This document shows, piece by piece, positions 34,697 to 43,251 of a DNA stretch of 64,000 nt (its first letter is position 1; every line of letters begins with the position of its first letter). The position numbers were made by a program, and so were the translations under genes. This stretch comes from CAZMNY01 sp964567745 (GTDB lineage: Bacteria; Planctomycetota; Planctomycetia; Pirellulales; Pirellulaceae): assembly GCA_964567745.1 (NCBI GenBank), contig CAZMNY010000019.1, positions 1-64,000 on the forward strand. Reading direction: 5' to 3'. The notes under the pieces are model-generated. The model ran no database searches. It saw nothing but the letters and a program-made list of their open reading frames with translations, and had not been told where the DNA came from.

Positions 34697-35617
34697 ATGC
34701 GAAAATCATTCTCGCAATGGAGAGTCGTCGCCGCGGTCGTCTGCATGGCGGCTCTTTCCGCTGCGGGGTGCAAGAGCGGGACCTGGAACATGCCTGGCTC
34801 CACTTGGTTGGCCGGATGGACTCAGCCAGCAAGCACGTCGGTGCCCGCGGCTCAAGCCAGCTCGCTGCCTTCGCCCCCATCGCAGTCCGCTTCCCCCGGT
34901 GCCGGTATGGCTCAACGAGGTGGAGCGAATCCATACGATCAAACGGGACTCGCAGGCCAAAGCAGCTACGCCCAGAGCCCTTATTCACAGAATGGCGCTC
35001 CATCGTATACCGGGACGCCGTCGTACACTGGTCCCGGCGCAGGCGTTGGGCAGCAGCTCCATCAGTCATACAACAACGCGACTCAGATAGCGCGGCAGCA
35101 GGCGCAAGGCGTCGCGTCGTCAGCTCAAAACACGTACAACACGACAGCGGCAGCAGCCCGCAACGTCTATCAAGGCGGAGTGAGCAGCTACGAACAAGCC
35201 GCGTCGGCAGTCGGCGGCCAAGCCGGCTACCCTCAATCGGCCGACACGCGTAACTCGACTTACAGCGGAGCGCCCATTACCAGTTCCGCTGTTCGGCCTT
35301 CGCCATCCGGCCAAGGCTTCGCCCAAGCGACCGCCAACGACTTCCAGACTTCGCCCGCTGCGTACGGACAACAACAGCCGACTTACGGTCAAGGACAAAC
35401 GGGCACAACTTACCCGAGCAGCCAGTACGGTGCCCCCGCGAGCGGTGGCAGCCAATACCCCGGCCCCTCGGCCTATGGCGGTTCAGTTCCGGCTGCAACC
35501 CAACCGGCGCCAAGCCCGCCAGCTTACTCGCCCAATACGCCAGCCGCGTATCCGTCGACCTCCACAGGCGGCTATGCTCCCGGCAGCACGACAGCCAACC
35601 CTTACGTTGGCCCGTAG
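34697..35617 (+). CDS. Low-complexity lipoprotein, Ser/Pro/Gln/Tyr-rich
   Basis: 306 residues with a lipoprotein signal (ALSAAGC, Cys near residue 25) and an AAGGGA ribosome site. The mature part is almost entirely Ser, Pro, Gln, Gly, Tyr, Ala and Thr, with short repeats such as PSYTGTPSYTGPG and YGQQQPTYGQGQ. One more ordered helix-like stretch lies near residues 115-170 (NNATQIARQQAQGVASSAQN). An outer-surface or wall-spacer protein is plausible; there is no enzymatic motif. It ends in a strong terminator. Confidence 0.75.
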   Translation: MRKSFSQWRVVAAVVCMAALSAAGCKSGTWNMPGSTWLAGWTQPASTSVPAAQASSLPSPPSQSASPGAGMAQRGGANPYDQTGLAGQSSYAQSPYSQNGAPSYTGTPSYTGPGAGVGQQLHQSYNNATQIARQQAQGVASSAQNTYNTTAAAARNVYQGGVSSYEQAASAVGGQAGYPQSADTRNSTYSGAPITSSAVRPSPSGQGFAQATANDFQTSPAAYGQQQPTYGQGQTGTTYPSSQYGAPASGGSQYPGPSAYGGSVPAATQPAPSPPAYSPNTPAAYPSTSTGGYAPGSTTANPYVGP

Positions 35618-35664
35618 AGCGATCTCGCGATGTGCCGCAACGGCTCGTCGCATTATCGAGTCAT

Positions 35665-35701
35665 GAAAAAAAGCCCCGCCGTGATTGGTGGGGCTTTTTT
35701 G
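35665..35701 (+). terminator. Rho-independent terminator after the lipoprotein gene
   Basis: A run of A, then AAGCCCC, a short spacer (GCCGTGATTGGT) and GGGGCTTTTTT: a GC stem extended by A-T pairs and followed by a T run. Because the A-run mirrors the T-run it can also act on the minus strand, toward the converging gene at 35815. Confidence 0.9.
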
Positions 35702-35814
35702 TTGTCTAAGCTAGAACGCCCGACGTGCGATACACCGTCCATTCGGCGACAAGCACGCTTTGTTAGGTCGCTCTCCGTTTAGCCGTCGTCCGCTTTGCAG
35801 TCCGGCTCGGCTGG

Positions 35815-36141
35815 CTACCAACCCATGACCATATTGGACTCGATGGCCTTGCGGGCGTTTTCTAGATCGACGCCGGTCTCGTGCATATAGAGTCGAATCG
35901 CGTGGACCTTGTCGCCCGACGCTTTCGATAGGCAGTCACGCGCCGTCGTGCAGGGATCGATCGTCTCGGCTGTTAGCCCTAATGCGCCCTTGGAAATGAC
36001 CCAGGTATCGCGGGGCCGCTTCGTCATGCGGATAACTTCGTCACTTGGATACGCATCATTGACGACGATCGAAGCAGCCGCTTCGTCCTCCGCCCAAGTG
36101 ATAATGATGTGCGCGTTGGTCTCGACTTCGAATAGGGGCAT
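35815..36141 (-). CDS. Small protein with L7/L12-like C-terminal segment
   Basis: 108 residues from ATG 36141, chosen because AAGGAGG lies at ideal spacing; an ATG ten codons upstream has none. The N-terminal half (MPLFEVETNAHIIITWAEDE) looks like a small alpha/beta domain. The C-terminal KVHAIRLYMHETGVDLENAR followed by KAIE resembles the helix-turn-helix of the ribosomal L7/L12 C-terminal domain, seen in many small bacterial proteins of unknown role. Convergent with the lipoprotein gene. Upstream lies the minisatellite. Confidence 0.65.
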   Translation of the reverse strand: MPLFEVETNAHIIITWAEDEAAASIVVNDAYPSDEVIRMTKRPRDTWVISKGALGLTAETIDPCTTARDCLSKASGDKVHAIRLYMHETGVDLENARKAIESNMVMGW

Positions 36142-36255
36142 TTCCAACCTCCTTGAAACGCGAGTGGTCAAACGAGACGAGAACGTCTTGGTGATTCTCT
36201 GATTTGATTCTTAGTTTTACTTCGCCGGCGCCAAGCCGTTGTCACAGCGAACAAT

Positions 36256-36480
36256 GCATTGTTGCCAGCGCATTGTTGCCAGCGCATTGTTGCCAGCGCA
36301 TTGTTGCCAGCGCATTGTTGCCAGNNNNNNNNNNNNNNNNNNNNNNNNNNNNNNNNNNNNNNNNNNNNNNNNNNNNNNNNNNNNNNNNNNNNNNNNNNNN
36401 NNNNNNNNNNNNNNNNNNNNNNNNGCATTGTTGCCAGCGCATTGTTGCCAGCGCATTGTTGCCAGCGCATTGTTGCCAGC
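36256..36480. repeat. 14-bp minisatellite interrupted by an assembly gap
   Basis: GCATTGTTGCCAGC repeats five times (the last copy short by one base) before the gap and four times after it, with no visible variation; degenerate copies follow to about 36495. The unit is not a multiple of three, so the array is not coding. The first copy is joined to ACAAT, making a short palindrome AACAATGCATTGTT at the edge. Confidence 0.9.
36325..36424. other. Assembly gap of 100 N inside the minisatellite
   Basis: Exactly 100 N, the standard filler for a gap of unknown size. The same 14-bp unit stands on both sides, so the repeat itself probably stopped the assembly and the true copy number is unknown. Confidence 0.95.
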
Positions 36481-36495
36481 GCCCCTCGCTGCCAG

Positions 36496-36850
36496 TGTTC
36501 CCCGGCCGCGAGGTAATATGGACTATTTTGCCCATTTTGGCGACCGAACCATAGGGGGCTAAGGCCGACATTCCGCGGGAAATTATGAGTTGACGCCGTG
36601 TGCGATCTCAGCAGGTCGCGTATCGAATCGAGTTGAGCGCGGTGAGGCGGTTGTTCGAGTGGCGGCGGGATTGTCGATGCCGAGTACGTTCGAGCAAAAC
36701 TCGGCTGACAGCGGGGCTAGGAAAATGGCATGAATTCATCGATATTCAATGTGGGTACGGTCGTGTTTCGTGAGTCTGACGACGAAACGAAAATCGCGGC
36801 TCGCTCGGCGAACAAGGGCAAACAAGAAGGTCACTTAGGATAAAACTCGC
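36496..36850. other. Spacer of about 350 bases, nothing recognised
   Basis: Between the minisatellite and the TPR gene. No conserved open frame, no RNA gene and no clear terminator. AGGAT close to 36840 is the likely ribosome site of the TPR gene. Confidence 0.4.
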
Positions 36851-37780
36851 ATGTCCGGTTCCGCACAGTCCCACCAAGCCGACGAGGTTCTGACCGGGCC
36901 AAACCTGGACTGGACGGCTCGATCCCGCTGGCCAGCTCGAATTCTCCTGCTCGCGATCACTTGCGTTGTCTTGGGCCCAGTTCTTTACTTCGAGATCGTG
37001 CCGGCGGAATTCGCCAAGTGGAGTTTGGCCGCAGCGAGAGAAAACGAGAAGGGCGAATGGCCCAAGAACGCGCTGGCCAGCTTTGAAGCCGCGCTGAAAT
37101 CCCACCCAGACTATTGGCTCGCGTACCAAGAACGAGCTCGCTATTACACGGAACAAGGAGACTACGAATCCGCTCTGGCCGATTGGGAGAAATCGTTCGA
37201 AGCGTTTCCGCTCGAGAATCGTTCTGTGCCGGCCAGCGGTTTGGCTCGCATGAATCGGGACACGGTGCTTGTGCATCTGGGCCGTTACGACGAGGCGATC
37301 AGCAACGTCAAATCGATAATTGACGACTTGGAACAATCGAAGGCGGGGCTAAGCGAAACCTCGCAGTTGAGATTGTCCATTTCGCAAAGCTATCAGCTCA
37401 ATTGGCTCGCCTACATTCGAGCGATCGGGAACCAAGAATTGGACGTTGCCTTCAACGAAATCGATGAGTCGATCAAGATCCAAAGATCACAACCTGGCGG
37501 TGGCAAGCCAGTCCCTTCGCTGATCGATACACGCGGCTTCGTGCTTTACCGCCTTGGCAGGTTCGAAGAGGCCAAGGCTGAACTGAATCTGGCCATCAAG
37601 CTGTTCGAGATTTCTGATACGACCAATTACAAAGAGCGACTCAACGAAACCAAGACGCTTGCGGTGATGCACTACCATCGAGCCCTCGTGCACGAATCAC
37701 TCAAAGACAAGGCGTCGGCCGATGCGGATTTCAATAAAGTCCGCGAGCTCGATTATACGCCCAGCCCACATCTGTTTTGA
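36851..37780 (+). CDS. Membrane-anchored TPR protein
   Basis: 309 residues. A short polar N-terminus and one membrane helix (ARILLLAITCVVLGPVLYFE, about 28-47) anchor the protein, with the rest outside or in the periplasm-like space. TPR-type helix pairs are visible: KNALASFEAALKSHPDYWLA, YYTEQGDYESALADWEKSFE, LVHLGRYDEAISNVKSII and FVLYRLGRFEEAKAELNLAI. TPR arrays bind other proteins; no partner can be named. It is convergent with the M56 gene and about 125 bases from its end. Confidence 0.85.
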   Translation: MSGSAQSHQADEVLTGPNLDWTARSRWPARILLLAITCVVLGPVLYFEIVPAEFAKWSLAAARENEKGEWPKNALASFEAALKSHPDYWLAYQERARYYTEQGDYESALADWEKSFEAFPLENRSVPASGLARMNRDTVLVHLGRYDEAISNVKSIIDDLEQSKAGLSETSQLRLSISQSYQLNWLAYIRAIGNQELDVAFNEIDESIKIQRSQPGGGKPVPSLIDTRGFVLYRLGRFEEAKAELNLAIKLFEISDTTNYKERLNETKTLAVMHYHRALVHESLKDKASADADFNKVRELDYTPSPHLF

Positions 37781-37904
37781 CGCCGCCAATCGGCTCCTTT
37801 GCTCAGACTCGCTGTCGATTCTTTCCGTCGGTCCTTGGCGATTCGTTTTTCGACAGGATCGACATGATGGACAGGATGAGTGACCAGAGCGAGTCGAGAC
37901 GTGA

Positions 37905-39366
37905 CTAGCGCGGCCGAGCGTCGGCGGGCGGCATCGGTCCGGTTGGAATGATTGTTCTTGACCGGTTACTCCCTTTCTCCTCGACGCTGGCAACCGACTT
38001 GCCTCGAGCAACATCGAAGATTTCGGTGCCATGTTCGGTGGTTGCGTAAACTCGTTTCGCGTCCGCCGAAAATGCGACAGCCGCGTGACTTCCGCCAAAT
38101 TTGGCTTTCCAACGCCACGACGCGCTGTCGCCTTGAAATACGAGCAGCATTAATTCGCCGCTCGTGTCGCCCGTAAGCAGCGTCTTCCCGTCTGGCGAAA
38201 ACGCCACCGACACCGGCAAAGCGCGGCGGTACTCGATGGTGTAGTTCTCCTTCCACACTTCCATCGGGACAGCGGACTCGCCTTCGGCAGCTTCGACGCT
38301 AGCAGCGCGAGGTCCCAACGTCGCGCCGCCCAGCGCAAAGCAGATGCTCAAGACGAACAACAAGACGACAGCGCCAAAGCGAGAGCCGACTGGCGACCGC
38401 CGTCGTTGCGGATCGAGTATCGCCAACACGCGTTGATCGAGCCGAGCCGAATTCGCCATGGCAACTCCCATCTCTGTTCCAACGGGGCGATATGATCTCA
38501 ACGTGTACAGTAATTCCTCGGCGTAATCGCTGGCCGTCTGACCGCCCATCAACACACAGTTGTCGGTCGCCAGCTCGCGCTCAACTCGCAACTGTCGGAC
38601 CGCGTTCCAGATGAGCGGATGGAACCAGTAGACGAGCAGCGCCATGCGGCCGAGCATCTGCGTTGAAATGTCGCCGCGGCGAATGTGAGCCAGTTCGTGA
38701 AGCAAAATGCAACTTCGCTGTTGAGTACTCCACGAACGCCAATCGCGTGCGGCGAGCGGACGCGGAACGAAGGCGCCGACAACGTCTGGCGGACACGAAC
38801 TATCCGCTTCAAGGGTGACGATCTTACGGCGAATCCCCATCGATCGCGCCGCCGCTTTGACAGACTGCAGCCAGACTTTGTCATCAATCCGAGGTAGACC
38901 TGCGAGTCGAAATGAATGCCGGGCGTAGGAGAAGAAAAACACAGACAAACCGATCACGGTTCCGCACAGCCAACAGGCGACGCCGGCGGCGCATCGGGGG
39001 ACGAGGCGTCCGCTCGAGCGTCGAAGGTCGAGGCGTCGTGGGTTACCGTGATTGAGTCGGCTGATATTCGCCGCGGCTCGAATTCTTCAACCTCCAGCGA
39101 TGTCATGTCGACTGGCTGCCGCGCTGAATTGCTCGGCAAAACCGAAATGGCGAATTGCGGCAAGAACAAAGGAAGCAAGGGGATGAGAAGGGACGCCCCC
39201 AATCCCACCGACCAAACTCGGTGTCGCCAGGCGGCAGATTGTCGTTATAAGAGCCGACAACAACGGCGGCCAAGGCGAGTACGATTGTCGATTTGATCAA
39301 CGCTTCGCCGGCGGTATGTCCCAACGTGGCGAATACCTGCGGCGGAATGATGGCGATACTGTTCAT
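37905..39366 (-). CDS. BlaR1/MecR1-like M56 metallopeptidase with beta-propeller tail, two frameshifts
   Basis: The gene reads in three frames. ATG 39366, directly after the BlaI stop (TAGATG), opens MNSIAIIPPQVFATLGHTAG and the first TM. From about 39240 a second frame continues with AAWRHRVWSVGLGASLLIPL, the usual second TM of M56 proteins, and a linker. From about 38990 a third frame carries CGTVIGLSVFFFSYARHSF, then the zinc-binding HELAHIRRGD motif, the WFHPLIWNAVRQLRVERELA segment, a further TM, and two or three WD40-like strands (VSVAFSPDGKTLLTGDTSG). It would be a membrane sensor-protease that relieves repression by the adjacent BlaI. The penicillin-binding sensor domain of true BlaR1 is replaced by propeller-like repeats, so the signal is unlikely to be a beta-lactam. 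The frameshifts may be sequencing errors. Confidence 0.75.
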
Positions 39367-39759
39367 CTAATGCCCTTCGCTTCGAGCTCGATCGATTAGT
39401 TCTTGTAGCCTAGCGAGTTCTTCGTCTTTCAAATCGTCGGATTTCAGGTCGAGGGCTGCGGCCATGGTGTCGGCGACCGAGTTTTCAAAAAACGTCGCCA
39501 TCAAATGCGAGAGCGCAGTCTTACTGGCGGACGACTTCGATTGAGTCGGTCGATAGACGTACTTCGTTCCGACTCGGCGGTGCCGAACGTAGCCTTTTCG
39601 CTCGAGCAGTCTCAGCATCGTTCGCACCGAATCGTACGCCGGAGGCTCCGCCATCTGCGCGATCACATCGCCAACCGAAGCCTCGGCGAGCTGAAACACA
39701 ATTTCCAAAATTTCCCGTTCGCGCCGCCCCAGTTGCGATGGGTCCTTCTTCCTCGCCAT
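39367..39759 (-). CDS. BlaI/MecI/CopY-family transcriptional repressor
   Basis: 130 residues from ATG 39759, which has GAGGAA at good spacing; ATG 39783 is possible. The winged helix covers about residues 8-80: LGRREREILEIVFQLAEASV, then AYDSVRTMLRLLERKGYVRH and a VGTKYVYRP wing. The C-terminal helices (TALSHLMATFFENSVADTMA) form the dimer interface, where proteolysis inactivates family members. It binds operator DNA as a dimer. A canonical-looking promoter and overlapping palindromes lie 50-100 bases upstream, consistent with self-repression, and the M56 protease gene begins at the next base after its stop. Confidence 0.95.
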   Translation of the reverse strand: MARKKDPSQLGRREREILEIVFQLAEASVGDVIAQMAEPPAYDSVRTMLRLLERKGYVRHRRVGTKYVYRPTQSKSSASKTALSHLMATFFENSVADTMAAALDLKSDDLKDEELARLQELIDRARSEGH

Positions 39760-39808
39760 GAATCGCCGTTCCTCAGAAATCATCGTTCCCCAAAAACCGA
39801 AACTTCCC

Positions 39809-39859
39809 GGTAATTGATTACCAATGGTAGTATATTGCCAGTCTGCGGCTGTGAGTCAA
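39809..39859 (-). promoter_or_regulatory. Promoter and operator of the blaI-M56 operon
   Basis: On the minus strand, TTGACT (39859-39854) and TATACT (39834-39829) with 19 bases between them look like -35 and -10 elements. Overlapping and just after the -10 are two palindromes: TACCA-N-TGGTA (39819-39829) and GGTAAT-N2-ATTACC (39809-39822). BlaI-type repressors bind dyads of this size at their own promoter. Confidence 0.65.
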
Positions 39860-40130
39860 CGAAGAAAAGCTTGGATTTGGAAAACTTGTCGCGAGCGCTG
39901 TCTTGCGATGCGAAGAGCGTCAGAATTTTGCCTACTTGGGTTCGCATGCGTGAACGAACCAAGGCGAACGATCCGTTGGCGCGGAGTTCGGGCCATGCTT
40001 CCCGAAGTAACGTTGGCATCGTTGGGAAGTAAGTCTTGGCGTGAGTGACTACAATGGCCGACTCAACCCTATCGTGCCAAAGACCAAAGATAATGAAAGC
40101 TGACAGCTAGTGAAAAACGGCGGCAGATTG

Positions 40131-43100
40131 ATGAGCCGAATTTTGGCGACGATGATAGCGGCCTCCTTTTGCGGTTTGGCGACGGCGGATGATTCCATTG
40201 TCTTGCCTGAGAACGTGGCGAACGTAATCGAGAGATATTGCATCGAGTGTCACGAGGGCGACCCACCGAGTGGAAATGTGCGTCTCGACACCGTGCCGGA
40301 ACTTGACGCGGCCGAACGCCTCGAGATTCTCAACAAGGCCCAGGAGCAAGTCTATTTTGGACTGATGCCGCCTGAGGACGCGGAGCAGCCGGCCGACGCC
40401 GAGAAAGCCGCTCTTACGGATTGGATGTCCAACGAGTTGTCACGGTTTGGGGCGTCGCGACTCGAGGACAAGTTGCAGCGGCCCGAGTATGGAAACTACG
40501 TCGATCACGAGAAGTTATTTTCAGGATCTTACGTCGACCTGCCAAGTTTTACTTTTGACCGGCGATGGCTGATCAGCGAGTTCATTTTTGACGCTCGTTT
40601 CAATCGGATTTTGAACCACAAGCCGTTCAAAACGATTGACGGCAAACGTCGGTTCGTGATTGGCGACAACAACCGGCGCATCAACCTGACGAATCCGTTC
40701 CTGCTGCCGACCAACACGGGTGTCCGATACTATGCCAACAAGACGCTCAATGGCGGCCATCTGCTTACGATGATGACCAATGCCAAGGAGACTGCGACGT
40801 ACATGGTCTATCTGACCAAACGCGATAGAAGATACCTTCCGGCGATCGCTGAAATTATGGCTCAGGAGTGGGAGCACGAGAAAGTTCTTGCCTCGCGAGA
40901 GAGTTTTCTGAACAACTTCATCGATCGAATTCTTCGCGACCTCTATGAAGACTCGCACGACGATCTCTTGCCGCCGTTCGTCAGCGTGGACGTCAAGCCC
41001 GTCGGTTCTTCCGGCGAGCAGACGAAGAAGGCGCCGTTTCACGCTGCGAATCCGGGGGCTCAGGAACTGGTTCTGATATTCAAGACCATGCGAAAGCATG
41101 AAGCGGAAGGCGACACGGACAAGCAGCTCATCGAAAAATGCGAAAAGGAATGGTTTAACTTCGGTCACAACGAACGAAAAATTCAGGCTCGCGTCACTTT
41201 CCTCAACAACTATATGGAGGAGTGGCGCGGTGTGATCCGGCAGCATCGCTATGAGCAGAAGCATAAGCTTCTCGATTATCGCCCCGCGAAGTCAGACGAG
41301 ATGAAGGTGATTACGGAGACCATTCTCAAGCACCGCAAGAAGGGTCATCGCTTCAACGTCATCATCAGCAAATGCGTTGAACAATGGCGGCAAGCATTTA
41401 GACAGCAGCGAGAGGATGCGGGGCCCCCGGCTGCGCAACTTTTGAGCGAGCTTGTCGAGCAGTTGTTCGTCAAGATCCTCGAACGCTCGCCGACTGCCAA
41501 TGAGCTGCAAAAATTCGTCTTGTTGACGCAGAGCTACATCGGCAGCATGGGCAACGAGCAGGCGATCGAGAAACTGATCCAGACGCTCATTCTGCGTTCG
41601 GACTTTGTCTATCGCTATGAGTTTGGACAGGGTGATGCGGACAAACACGGCAGGAGAACACTGTCGCCTCGCGAAGCAAGTTACGCCATCGCCTATGCAC
41701 TTACCGACAGTAGCCCTGACCAGGAGTTGGTTGAAGCGGCGCGTAGCGGCAAACTCAATTCACGAGAGGATTACAAACGTGAAGTTGTCCGCATGCTGAA
41801 AAATCGAGAGCAGTATTACGTTATCGATGAGGCGGTTCAGCGGATTCAACTTACTGCCAGCATCAGCAACACTCCGATTCGCAAACTGAGGTTTTTTCGC
41901 GAGTTTTTTGGCTATCAGAAGATGCTGCCGATTTTTAAGGACAACAAACGCTTTGGCGGCAACTACGACAAGGCCAAGGGCCGGCTTGTCGGGGAAGCCG
42001 ATCGGTTGGTCGACCATATTCTGCAGCAAGACAAGAACGTATTCGAAGAATTGCTAAGCACCGAAGACTTCTTCGTTTATCATTCCGGCGATAACGAAGC
42101 CATGCTGGCCGCGTCGGAGCGAATTCGAACAATCTACGAGTACTTCAAGGATCTGGACTGGCGCAACTTTGAACAGGAAGACCTGCTCGAGCACAAGGAC
42201 TTTTTGGAAGTCGCTCAGATGCGAGGCGTCGACGTCAAGAATCTCGCCTCAAAGGGACGACGCAATTCGATCCGTGAATTCAAGACGGCGCTCACCAGCT
42301 TCAGTATGCGGTATGAAAAAGGCCAGACAGCCGCCGCTCCGTTCGTCTCCTTTCCAGCACACGGACGCTACAACGCGTCGACTCGAACCGGCCTGCAATT
42401 GCGATCGCCGGAAGTCGCCAAGTTCTTTAACATTCACCTGGACAACTGGAACTATCGGCCTGTCCAGCCGGCAAAGGTCGCCCATCGCAAGGGAATGCTT
42501 ACGCATCCCGCGTGGCTGATCGCGCATGCTCAGAATACCGAAACGGACCCAGTGAAACGCGGCAAGTGGGTGCGCGAGAAATTGCTCGCCGGAACCGTGC
42601 CGGACGTCCCAGTCACGGTTGAGGCGGTGATTCCGGAAGATCACCATAAGACGTTGCGGCAGAGGCTTGAGGCGAAGACGGGCGACGAATACTGCTGGAA
42701 ATGCCACAAGCAAATGAACCCGTTGGGGTTGGCGTTTGAAATGTATGACGATTTTGGCCGCTACCGAGCCGATGAATCGCTTGAGCACCCGGACAACTTG
42801 CTCGAGAAGGGACCGGACAAAGCGGCGGCTCATGTCGATCTGCGCGATACTTACAAGACGCTACCGGTCAACGCCGCAGGGAGCCTCAAAGGGACCGGGG
42901 ATGCGAGTTTGGACGGGGACGTCGAAGATGCGATCGATTTGGTCGATCGTCTGACCAGGTCGAAACGCGTGCGGCAGTCGATTATCCGTCATGCATTCCG
43001 CTACTTTTTGGGCCGCAATGAGATGCTGTCCGATTCCAAGACTCTCATTGACGCCGATCGCGCTTACGTCGACAGCGGCGGCAGTTTCGATGCCGTCATT

Positions 43101-43151
43101 GTTTCGCTGTTGACCTCGGATTCATTTATTTACCGTAAAGCAATCGAATAG
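40131..43151 (+). CDS. DUF1592-type planctomycete cytochrome (first copy), with Lys-rich insertion
   Basis: 1006 residues from ATG 40131; a GTG seven codons upstream is possible, but the signal peptide (residues 1-19, ending LATA) fits ATG best. CxxCH at C37-x-x-C40-H41 (YCIECHEGDPPSG), then YFGLMPPEDAEQ. The body contains the DUF1592 segment ALTDSSPDQELVEAARSGKL, DUF1588 with LLTH-like GMLTHPAWLIAHAQNTETDP and a second CxxCH (YCWKCHKQMNPLGLAFE), and a DUF1585 end (RQSIIRHAFRYFLGRNEML). Residues about 240-420 are a Lys/Glu/Arg-rich helical insertion not seen in the copy at 44661. It is the first gene of a five-gene run. Envelope redox protein by family; substrate unknown. Confidence 0.92.
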   Translation: MSRILATMIAASFCGLATADDSIVLPENVANVIERYCIECHEGDPPSGNVRLDTVPELDAAERLEILNKAQEQVYFGLMPPEDAEQPADAEKAALTDWMSNELSRFGASRLEDKLQRPEYGNYVDHEKLFSGSYVDLPSFTFDRRWLISEFIFDARFNRILNHKPFKTIDGKRRFVIGDNNRRINLTNPFLLPTNTGVRYYANKTLNGGHLLTMMTNAKETATYMVYLTKRDRRYLPAIAEIMAQEWEHEKVLASRESFLNNFIDRILRDLYEDSHDDLLPPFVSVDVKPVGSSGEQTKKAPFHAANPGAQELVLIFKTMRKHEAEGDTDKQLIEKCEKEWFNFGHNERKIQARVTFLNNYMEEWRGVIRQHRYEQKHKLLDYRPAKSDEMKVITETILKHRKKGHRFNVIISKCVEQWRQAFRQQREDAGPPAAQLLSELVEQLFVKILERSPTANELQKFVLLTQSYIGSMGNEQAIEKLIQTLILRSDFVYRYEFGQGDADKHGRRTLSPREASYAIAYALTDSSPDQELVEAARSGKLNSREDYKREVVRMLKNREQYYVIDEAVQRIQLTASISNTPIRKLRFFREFFGYQKMLPIFKDNKRFGGNYDKAKGRLVGEADRLVDHILQQDKNVFEELLSTEDFFVYHSGDNEAMLAASERIRTIYEYFKDLDWRNFEQEDLLEHKDFLEVAQMRGVDVKNLASKGRRNSIREFKTALTSFSMRYEKGQTAAAPFVSFPAHGRYNASTRTGLQLRSPEVAKFFNIHLDNWNYRPVQPAKVAHRKGMLTHPAWLIAHAQNTETDPVKRGKWVREKLLAGTVPDVPVTVEAVIPEDHHKTLRQRLEAKTGDEYCWKCHKQMNPLGLAFEMYDDFGRYRADESLEHPDNLLEKGPDKAAAHVDLRDTYKTLPVNAAGSLKGTGDASLDGDVEDAIDLVDRLTRSKRVRQSIIRHAFRYFLGRNEMLSDSKTLIDADRAYVDSGGSFDAVIVSLLTSDSFIYRKAIE

Positions 43152-43160
43152 CGACGGTGG

Positions 43161-43211
43161 CTCGCCTTACAACGTGACTTGCCTTACAACGTGACTCGCC
43201 ATACAACAATG
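43161..43211 (+). repeat. 17-bp tandem repeat, three copies
   Basis: CTCGCCTTACAACGTGA, CTTGCCTTACAACGTGA and a third, more divergent copy stand head to tail between the DUF1592 gene and the DUF1552 gene. It might affect spacing or message stability; no hairpin is evident. Confidence 0.75.
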
Positions 43212-43251
43212 TCGCGCCGCGAATAGCTGCTGAATTTCAAAAGGGAACGTC

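Noticed and set aside
36256..36480. CRISPR array
   Set aside because: The 14-bp units follow each other without spacers, and no cas gene is present; this is a minisatellite.
38966..38972. TGA ending the middle frame of the M56 gene as selenocysteine
   Set aside because: The protein continues in a different frame (WLCGTVIGLS), so the cause is an indel, not recoding.
40521..41264. 247-codon minus-strand frame inside the DUF1592 gene
   Set aside because: Antisense to a coherent cytochrome-type protein, with no start signal.
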